A stretch of DNA of 18,634 bases, taken from the NCBI GenBank assembly GCA_900756715.1, contig CAAELC010000088.1, forward strand, positions 1 to 18,634, written 5' to 3'. Origin of the DNA: an uncultured Oscillospiraceae bacterium (GTDB taxonomy: Bacteria; Bacillota; Clostridia; Oscillospirales; Oscillospiraceae). Below the pieces are notes generated by a model, which ran no database searches, was not told the DNA's origin, and was given only the letters and a program-made list of their open reading frames with translations. Both the position numbers and the translations under genes were made by a program. Below, in pieces: positions 13,896 through 18,634 of this stretch; position 1 is the stretch's first letter, and the number at the start of each line of letters is the position of its first letter.

Positions 13896-14483
13896 ATGTC
13901 CAATGTGAAAAGTGCGCTGCTGGTAGGCGTTGGCGGTCAGGGCGCGATTCTGATCTCCAAGATCATGTCTAATGGCTTTATGAAGGCCGGTTACGATGTC
14001 AAGCAGAGCGAGGTACACGGCATGGCTCAGCGCGGCGGCAGCGTGTCTACGCAGGTCCGCTGGGGCGACAAGGTCTATGGCCCTGTGTTCGGCCGCGGCG
14101 AGGCGGACATCATGGTAGCTCTGGAGAAGATGGAGGCCGTGCGTTATGCCGAGTTCCTGAAGCCCGACGGTGTGGCCGTTATCAATGACTACGCCATCAA
14201 GTCCACCACCATTGCCTCCGGCGCCGAGGAGTATCCTGCCGGCTGCATTGAGGCGATGCAGAAGAACTTTAGAACCATTGCCGTTCCCGCCAGCCAGATC
14301 GCAATCGAACTGGGCAATCCCAAGTGCATGAATGTGGTTCTGTTTGGCGCCATGTGCGACAGTCTGGGCTGCCCCGATATTGACTGGGAGCAGGTTGTGG
14401 CCGAGACTGTGCCTGCCAAGGTCAAGGAACTGAACCTGAAGGCTTTCCGCGCCGGCCGCGAGGCCGCCAAGGCTGCCAAGTGA
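13896..14483 (+). CDS. iorB: Indolepyruvate:ferredoxin oxidoreductase, beta subunit
   Basis: It is the partner of IorA; the gamma-type domain of 2-oxoacid:ferredoxin oxidoreductases completes the CoA/TPP active site. The protein is 195 aa, the expected length. Motifs: glycine-rich G11-V-G-G-Q-G16 and VHGMAQRGGSV (40-50), both highly conserved in this subunit. Start is ATG 13896, 1 nt after the iorA stop, with AGGAGG inside the end of iorA, so translation is tightly linked. It ends the operon; a 17-bp hairpin follows 31 nt later. Confidence 0.96.
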   Translation: MSNVKSALLVGVGGQGAILISKIMSNGFMKAGYDVKQSEVHGMAQRGGSVSTQVRWGDKVYGPVFGRGEADIMVALEKMEAVRYAEFLKPDGVAVINDYAIKSTTIASGAEEYPAGCIEAMQKNFRTIAVPASQIAIELGNPKCMNVVLFGAMCDSLGCPDIDWEQVVAETVPAKVKELNLKAFRAGREAAKAAK

Positions 14484-14514
14484 TGAAGCTGCTCTGAAAT
14501 CTTTCCATAATACA

Positions 14515-14552
14515 CGCCAGACCCTCCTCCGGAAACGGAGGAGGGTCTGGCG
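14515..14552 (+). terminator. Perfect 17-bp GAAA-loop hairpin after iorB
   Basis: Arms 14515-14531 and 14536-14552 pair perfectly and are closed by a GAAA tetraloop. The tract behind is only TTGGTTGG, so RNA release by the standard mechanism would be poor. It is the likely 3' end of the buk-iorAB mRNA, perhaps by processing. Confidence 0.6.
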
Positions 14553-14588
14553 TTGGTTGGCGCAGCGTGGTGCAACCGGATAAAATTT

Positions 14589-14639
14589 CATCTGTGCGAC
14601 GGTTTTCGATGAGGTAAAACGGCTCTTTTTGTGCAGATG
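14589..14639 (+). other. Imperfect hairpin between iorB and the pheA promoter
   Basis: Outer arms 14589-14597 and 14631-14639 (9 pairs, two G-U) enclose GTTTT/AAAAC (14602-14606, 14616-14620). No T tract follows. It lies before the pheA promoter, so it belongs to iorB read-through if it is transcribed at all. Confidence 0.3.
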
Positions 14640-14659
14640 TGAGAAAAAGAATCCCACTC

Positions 14660-14688
14660 TTGACTAAGGTGTGAAAATGACATAAAAT
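14660..14688 (+). promoter_or_regulatory. Promoter of the leader-pheA-aroB-aroC-aroE operon
   Basis: TTGACT (14660-14665), 17-nt spacer, TAAAAT (14683-14688). The RNA would start near 14695, only about 10 nt before the leader-peptide ribosome site, leaving no room for a T-box stem I. Confidence 0.7.
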
Positions 14689-14718
14689 TTTCTTACATTC
14701 ATGCAGGAGGTGGCTGAG

Positions 14719-14886
14719 ATGGCACATTGCGCGGCGTATTGTGATCGTTCCGTGGCGGAGTGCGTCTGTGTGGCTCCTTCCTACGCTTCCTTTGCTTTTG
14801 GGTGCAGTGTGCTTTTTAGCGCGCTGCACTTTTTTTGCTTCTCCTTTTTTACCGGAAGGAAAGAACCTCAGGGAGCCTGTGTTTGA
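14719..14886 (+). CDS. Phe-rich leader peptide of the pheA operon (55 aa)
   Basis: The open frame has AGGAGG (14705-14710) 8 nt before ATG 14719, so it should be well translated. It holds 8 Phe in 55 residues, five within residues 38-44 (F-F-C-F-S-F-F), encoded at 14830-14850. There is no Trp and only two Tyr. The product, also rich in Cys and Ala, resembles no protein I know, which fits a peptide whose translation matters rather than its product. It ends at TGA 14884-14886, 34 nt before the terminator stem. E. coli pheA has a comparable Phe-rich leader peptide. Caution: Phe is encoded by TTT/TTC, so T-rich DNA gives Phe runs by itself; the argument rests on the whole layout. Confidence 0.65.
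   Translation: MAHCAAYCDRSVAECVCVAPSYASFAFGCSVLFSALHFFCFSFFTGRKEPQGACV
14802..14836 (+). promoter_or_regulatory. Pause-type hairpin whose U tract is the first Phe codon pair
   Basis: An 11-bp stem (14802-14812 with 14819-14829, two G-U pairs) with a TTTTTA loop is directly followed by seven T (14830-14836), which are also the UUU UUU Phe codons 38-39. It lies inside the leader peptide frame. It could pause RNA polymerase until the ribosome arrives, or act as an extra stop when the leader is not translated. Confidence 0.55.
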
Positions 14887-14920
14887 AGATGCAATGAATC
14901 CGCGATGAACTTGTCTCAAA

Positions 14921-14952
14921 CGGCCTTCCCCTGAGGGGAAGGCCGATTTTTT
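14921..14952 (+). terminator. Attenuator terminator directly upstream of pheA
   Basis: A perfect 11-bp stem, CGGCCTTCCCC (14921-14931) with 14935-14945, has a 3-nt loop followed by A then T6 (14947-14952). It lies between the promoter and the pheA start (14974), so it must be bypassed for the operon to be expressed. Confidence 0.85.
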
Positions 14953-14973
14953 GTAGTTGAAAGGTGCAAGACT

Positions 14974-16071
14974 ATGAGCGAACTGGATCAGATCAGAGAA
15001 AAAATCAACCACATTGATGAAGAAATGGCTCATCTGTTTGAAAAGCGCATGGAAATGAGCGCGCAGGTGGCGGCCTTTAAAAAGGACAGGGGCTTGTCCG
15101 TGCGGGACGCGGAGCGGGAGCGGGAACTGATTGAGCGCAGTGCCGGATATATTTCCAATGAAGCGGTGGGCTCCTACTATACACAGTTCCTGCGGGATGT
15201 CATCGGACTGTCCTGCGCCTATCAGAGCCGGCTGATGGAGGGAATGCAGGTGGCCTACTGCGGTGCGGAGGGTGCTTATGCCTATATCGCTGCCCGCCGC
15301 ATGTTCCCGGGGGCACGGCTGGTGTCCTATCCCGATTTCGTTGCCGCCTATCGGGCGGTGGAGCGTGGGGAGGCAGACAGCGTAGTTCTGCCGCTGGAAA
15401 ACAGCTATGCCGGTGAGGTGGGTACCGTGATGGATCTGCTGTTCTCCGGAGAGCTGTTCATCAATCAGGTGCTGGACCTGGATATTTCCCACAGCCTGCT
15501 GGGAGTGGAGAGTGCCACGGTGGACACGGTGAAAACCGTGGTCAGCCATCCGCAGGCCCTGCACCAGTGCGATGACTATATCCGCCGTCACGGTTTTAAC
15601 ACGGAGTCTTATTCCAACACAGCGCTGGCGGCTGAATGGGTTCGTCAGGCCAACGACATTACGCTGGGCGCCATTGCCTCGGAGGAGGCGGCAGAGATTT
15701 TCGGTCTGCGGGTGCTGGACCGGGATATCAACACGGCAAAAAACAACACGACCCGTTTTGCTGCGCTTTCCCGTACCCAGAACCAACTGAAAAACAAGGG
15801 CAAACGGGAAGACGAGAACTTTGTGCTGGTGTTTACTGTGCAGAACGATGCCGGTTCGCTGGCCCAGACGCTGAATATCATCGGCGCCCACGGCTATAAC
15901 ATGCGCACTCTGCGCAGCCGTCCCATGAAGAATCTATCCTGGAAGTACTTCTTCTATGTGGAGGCGGAAGGCAGTATCAACACAACCAATGGTCGGGAGA
16001 TGCTGCAGGAGCTGTCGGCTACCTGCGCCAAGCTGCGTCTGGTGGGTTCGTATTACGCCAATAACATCTGA
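14974..16071 (+). CDS. pheA: Bifunctional chorismate mutase/prephenate dehydratase (P-protein)
   Basis: It converts chorismate to prephenate and then to phenylpyruvate, the branch to phenylalanine. The protein is 365 aa with three parts. The AroQ-type chorismate mutase is at about 1-90. Prephenate dehydratase is at about 92-270, with VLPLENSYAGEV near 138 and the catalytic T259-T-R-F262. The C-terminal ACT domain is at about 285-360. In E. coli-type enzymes the ACT motif ESRP helps bind Phe for feedback inhibition; here it reads R314-S-R-P317, so allosteric control may be altered. The ribosome site AAAGGTG lies 7 nt before ATG 14974. It is the first gene after the attenuator, 14 nt upstream of aroB. 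Confidence 0.95.
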   Translation: MSELDQIREKINHIDEEMAHLFEKRMEMSAQVAAFKKDRGLSVRDAERERELIERSAGYISNEAVGSYYTQFLRDVIGLSCAYQSRLMEGMQVAYCGAEGAYAYIAARRMFPGARLVSYPDFVAAYRAVERGEADSVVLPLENSYAGEVGTVMDLLFSGELFINQVLDLDISHSLLGVESATVDTVKTVVSHPQALHQCDDYIRRHGFNTESYSNTALAAEWVRQANDITLGAIASEEAAEIFGLRVLDRDINTAKNNTTRFAALSRTQNQLKNKGKREDENFVLVFTVQNDAGSLAQTLNIIGAHGYNMRTLRSRPMKNLSWKYFFYVEAEGSINTTNGREMLQELSATCAKLRLVGSYYANNI

Positions 16072-16085
16072 AAAGAGGACATGCT

Positions 16086-17093
16086 ATGGTCATTTCCGTT
16101 TCTTTGAAAGAGGAAAGCTATCCGATTCACATAGAGCCCGGTGCGCTGCATCGGATAGATTCCTATCTGAATCTTGCCCGTCGGGTGCTGGTAGTGACAG
16201 ACAGCGGCGTGCCCGGGGAGTTTGCTGCCGCCGTGGCGGATGCCTGCGGACAGGCGCGGGTATGCGTTCTGCCCGCAGGAGAGAGCAGCAAAAGCTTTTC
16301 CAATTATCAGCTTCTGCTGCGGGAAATGCTGCTGCTGAACATGGACCGGGGGGACTGTGTGGTAGCCGTGGGCGGCGGTATGGTGGGGGATCTGGCGGGA
16401 TTTGCCGCCGCCACCTACATGCGGGGCATTGATTTTTATAATGTGCCCACCACGCTGCTGTCGCAGGTGGATTCCTCCATAGGTGGCAAAACAGCCATTG
16501 ATATGGATGGGGTGAAAAATATCGTGGGCGCCTTCCATCAGCCCCGGTCGGTGGTCATCGACCCGGATACGCTTGCGTCCCTGGCCTGGAGACAGGTGGC
16601 AGCGGGCCTTGCCGAAAGTGTGAAAATGGCCATGACCTGTGATGAAAAACTGCTGTCGCTGATTGAAACCAGTCCCGACCTGATGGCCCGGCTGCCCGAG
16701 ATGATCGCTCGCTCCCTGACCATCAAGGCCCGGGTGGTGGAGCAGGACCCTATGGAGCAGGGGCTGCGCCGGGTTTTGAATTTCGGCCACACCGTGGGCC
16801 ACGCCATTGAAAGCTGCCAACAGGGGGCGCTGCTCCACGGCGAGTGTGTGGCGCTGGGGATGCTGCCCATGTGCGCGCCTGCTTTGCGCCCGAGACTTGC
16901 CCGGATTCTGGAAAAGTGCGGGCTGCCCACAAAGCTGCAAATCACGACCGACCAGCTGCGGCCCTATCTGCTGCACGATAAAAAGGCCCGATCCGGTTTT
17001 GTCACCGTGGTGGAGGTAGACCGGCCCGGCACCTTCCGGCTGGAGCGGCGGACGCCGGAGGAAATTCTTGCCCGTTTGGAGGAACTGCTATGA
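16086..17093 (+). CDS. aroB: 3-Dehydroquinate synthase
   Basis: It is the second step of the shikimate pathway: DAHP to 3-dehydroquinate, using NAD+ and a divalent metal. The protein is 335 aa, slightly shorter than the usual 350-360. Motifs: GGGMVGDLAGFAAATYMRG (96-114, NAD region) and PTTLLSQVDSSIGGKTAID (121-139). Metal ligands are E177 (GLAES), H235 (NFGHTVGHAIE) and H251 (LLHGE). Start is ATG 16086, with AAGAGGA upstream, 14 nt after the pheA stop. Its last 4 nt overlap aroC (ATGA at 17090-17093), so translation is coupled. Confidence 0.96.
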   Translation: MVISVSLKEESYPIHIEPGALHRIDSYLNLARRVLVVTDSGVPGEFAAAVADACGQARVCVLPAGESSKSFSNYQLLLREMLLLNMDRGDCVVAVGGGMVGDLAGFAAATYMRGIDFYNVPTTLLSQVDSSIGGKTAIDMDGVKNIVGAFHQPRSVVIDPDTLASLAWRQVAAGLAESVKMAMTCDEKLLSLIETSPDLMARLPEMIARSLTIKARVVEQDPMEQGLRRVLNFGHTVGHAIESCQQGALLHGECVALGMLPMCAPALRPRLARILEKCGLPTKLQITTDQLRPYLLHDKKARSGFVTVVEVDRPGTFRLERRTPEEILARLEELL

Positions 17094-18187
17094 AAAACAC
17101 CTATGGCCAATCCGTTGCGCTTACCATTTTCGGCGAGAGCCATGGCCCCGCTGTGGGCGTGGTGCTGGATGGACTGGCACCGGGGCTGCCTGTGGACGAG
17201 GACCTGATTCGCCGTCAGCTGTCCCGCCGCCGTCCTTCCACGGCGCTGGATACTCCCCGGCGGGAGAAGGATGCGTATCAGATACTGAGCGGCGTCTGGC
17301 AGGGCCACACCACCGGGACGCCCATTGCCATTGTAATTCCGAATGAGAACACCCGAAGCGGGGACTATGCCTATGGGCTGGCCCGTCCGTCTCATGCGGA
17401 CTATGCGGCGTTCTGCAAATACCGCGGCAACGAGGACTGGCGGGGCGGCGGCCATTTTTCCGGCCGCGTCACAGCGCCGCTGGTGGCGGCCGGAGCCATT
17501 TTGCTGTCGGCCCTTTCCGGGGTGGGCATCACAGTGGGAACGCATATTCTGCGCTGCGGCGAGGCGTGGGATCGTCCCTTCGACCGGGTGGAGGAGGATA
17601 TTGCCGCTCTTCACGAGGCGGAATTTCCCGCGCTGGAACCCGGCGCGGCGGAGGCCATCAGCCGCCAGATTCTTGCCGCCCGTGACGAACAGGACAGTGT
17701 CGGCGGCGTGACGCAGACGGCGGTGTGCGGCCTGCCTGCCGGCGTGGGAGAACCGTGGTTCGACAGTATGGAGAGCCTTCTGAGCCACGCGGTTTTCTCC
17801 GTGGGCGGCATCAAGGGAATTGAATTTGGCAGCGGCTTTTCCGGAAGCAGCCAACGCGGCTCGCAGTTTAACGATGCCCTTCGGATGGATGAGGGCCGGG
17901 TGGTCACACAGACCAACCACAACGGCGGCGTCAACGGCGGCATTACCAACGGCATGCCGGTTGTATTCCAGTGCGCCGTGAAGCCCACACCGTCCATCGC
18001 CCGGAAACAGCAAACGGTGGATTTCCTGCGGGGCGAGAATGCGGAACTGACGATTCACGGACGCCATGACCCGGCCATCATCCGCCGCATCTGTCCGGTG
18101 CTGGACAGCGTCACGGCGCTGGTGCTGTGCGACCTGCTGGCCCAGCGCTTCGGCACGGATTATTTTACGAGAGGGATGGAGAAATGA
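17090..18187 (+). CDS. aroC: Chorismate synthase
   Basis: It makes chorismate from EPSP and needs reduced FMN. The protein is 365 aa, the usual length. Signatures: GESHGP (15-20), the RPSHADYAAFCKYRG region (usually RPGHAD) with GGGHFSGRVTAP after it, and RHDPAIIRR near 325 (third family signature). Start ATG overlaps the aroB stop by 4 nt; its own stop (18185-18187) overlaps the aroE start by 4 nt. This pattern indicates coupled translation along the operon. Confidence 0.96.
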   Translation: MKNTYGQSVALTIFGESHGPAVGVVLDGLAPGLPVDEDLIRRQLSRRRPSTALDTPRREKDAYQILSGVWQGHTTGTPIAIVIPNENTRSGDYAYGLARPSHADYAAFCKYRGNEDWRGGGHFSGRVTAPLVAAGAILLSALSGVGITVGTHILRCGEAWDRPFDRVEEDIAALHEAEFPALEPGAAEAISRQILAARDEQDSVGGVTQTAVCGLPAGVGEPWFDSMESLLSHAVFSVGGIKGIEFGSGFSGSSQRGSQFNDALRMDEGRVVTQTNHNGGVNGGITNGMPVVFQCAVKPTPSIARKQQTVDFLRGENAELTIHGRHDPAIIRRICPVLDSVTALVLCDLLAQRFGTDYFTRGMEK

Positions 18188-18634
18188 ACTGCGGACTTAT
18201 CGGCCGAAAACTGGGTCACAGCTACTCCTGTCAGATTCATCAGGTGCTGGCTGATTACAGCTATCAGCTTCTGGAGCTGGAGCCGGAGGAACTGGACCCT
18301 TTTCTGCGCCGCCGGGACTTTGACGGCATCAATGTGACAATTCCTTATAAGCAGCAGGTTATCCCCTTCCTGAATGGAATTTCCGACATGGCCCGCTCTA
18401 TTGGGGCGGTGAATACCATTGTGAACCGTGATGGGCGTCTGTATGGCTATAATACGGATTTTGCCGGAATGACGGCTCTGATTCGCCGTTTGGGACTGGA
18501 TCTGACGGGGAAAAAGGTGCTGATTCTCGGCACCGGCGGCACCTCGAAGACGGCCCGGGCTGTGGCGGAGCATCTGGGCGCCGGGGAGATATGCCGGCTT
18601 TCCCGCAGCGGCCGGGAAGGGGCTGTGACCTATG
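18184..18634 (+). CDS. aroE: Shikimate dehydrogenase, 5' part (cut by window end)
   Basis: It reduces 3-dehydroshikimate to shikimate with NADPH. Only the first 150 codons are in the window; no stop is reached. Shikimate-site residues are S13 and S15 (GHSYS), K56 (VTIPYKQ, catalytic), N77 (GAVNT) and D92 (NTDFAG, catalytic). The nucleotide-binding loop at 116-124 is GTGGTSKTA, where most relatives have GAGGA[SA]. Start ATG 18184 overlaps the aroC stop as ATGA, with a GGATGGAG ribosome site upstream. The partial protein looks intact and functional. Confidence 0.93.
   Translation, partial: MNCGLIGRKLGHSYSCQIHQVLADYSYQLLELEPEELDPFLRRRDFDGINVTIPYKQQVIPFLNGISDMARSIGAVNTIVNRDGRLYGYNTDFAGMTALIRRLGLDLTGKKVLILGTGGTSKTARAVAEHLGAGEICRLSRSGREGAVTY

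Larger units (their letters stand above)
14695..14973 (+). promoter_or_regulatory. Ribosome-mediated transcription attenuator upstream of pheA
   Basis: Four RNA segments can be seen. Segment 1 is 14772-14779, segment 2 is 14866-14877, segment 3 is 14921-14931 and segment 4 is 14935-14945. Segments 3 and 4 form the terminator. CCTCAGGG (14866-14873) pairs perfectly with CCCTGAGG (14929-14936), and GCC (14875-14877) can pair with GGC (14922-14924). This antiterminator destroys the terminator. Segment 1 (GGCTCCTT) can pair with 14870-14877 and hide segment 2. A ribosome stalled on the Phe codons (up to 14850) leaves 14866 onward free, so pheA is read. A ribosome at the stop codon (P site 14881) covers about 14866-14897, so the terminator forms. 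Confidence 0.65.

Noticed and set aside
10837..13903. Two long minus-strand frames opposite buk and iorA (447 and 612 codons)
   Set aside because: Shadows of strongly recognised genes; composition is His/Gly/Ala/Leu-rich antisense type.
14553..14973. T-box riboswitch controlling pheA
   Set aside because: The predicted RNA start (14695) leaves no space for stem I, no conserved T-box core (AGGGTGG-type) is seen, and a well-placed leader peptide frame fills the region.
1..18634. CRISPR array, IS element, prophage or integration at the tRNA genes
   Set aside because: No regular spaced repeats, transposase, integrase or duplicated tRNA ends are seen; both tRNAs are flanked by normal chromosomal genes.

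Overview
The window is about 57% GC bacterial chromosome with tightly packed genes, SD-led starts and consensus sigma-A promoters. The gene set (P1B metal ATPase, butyrate-kinase-family enzyme, indolepyruvate:ferredoxin oxidoreductase, SIR2 deacetylase, tRNAs with encoded CCA) suggests an anaerobic, fermentative Clostridia, probably the Oscillospiraceae group (Oscillibacter/Flavonifractor-like). That placement is inference; there is no rRNA here. I see no IS element, phage gene or CRISPR array, so this looks like core or house-keeping chromosome.

Layout. (1) 1-860: a terminator from an upstream operon and an orphan membrane protein on the minus strand. (2) 966-3679: a zinc/cadmium resistance operon: SmtB-type ArsR repressor, free-standing HMA metal-binding protein, P1B-2 ATPase without its own HMA domain. 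(3) 3689-4142: long hairpins, a bidirectional terminator, and two tandem tRNA-Leu genes (CAG, GAG) on the minus strand with their promoter. (4) 4158-5525: citrate synthase on the minus strand with an unusual array of TTGCAAAA half-sites over its promoter. (5) 5693-6842: a sirtuin (minus) facing an ArsC/Spx-fold protein (plus) that has lost its active-site cysteine, plus an antisense-facing promoter. (6) 6841-9994: a minus-strand operon of zinc-ribbon protein, NhaC-like antiporter and Mn-type CDF exporter, joined by two ATGA overlaps. (7) 10049-14552: a TetR regulator, then buk-iorA-iorB, which would convert aryl or branched 2-oxoacids to acyl-CoA and on to acid plus ATP. (8) 14660-18634: pheA-aroB-aroC-aroE (last gene cut by the window end), a phenylalanine/shikimate operon.

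The most notable element is the leader of the aromatic operon (14660-14973). It has a promoter, an SD-led 55-codon leader peptide with five Phe codons within seven residues, and a rho-independent terminator directly before pheA. An 8-bp antiterminator pairing partner lies exactly where a ribosome halted at the leader stop codon would cover it and one stalled on the Phe codons would not. This is the full architecture of ribosome-mediated (peptide) attenuation, which is uncommon in Firmicutes, where T-box riboswitches usually do this job.

The groups connect: pheA/aro makes Phe and chorismate-derived products, while buk/iorAB can ferment the aromatic 2-oxoacids. Two separate metal-export units (Zn/Cd ATPase; putative Mn CDF) frame the tRNA, gltA and sirtuin region.
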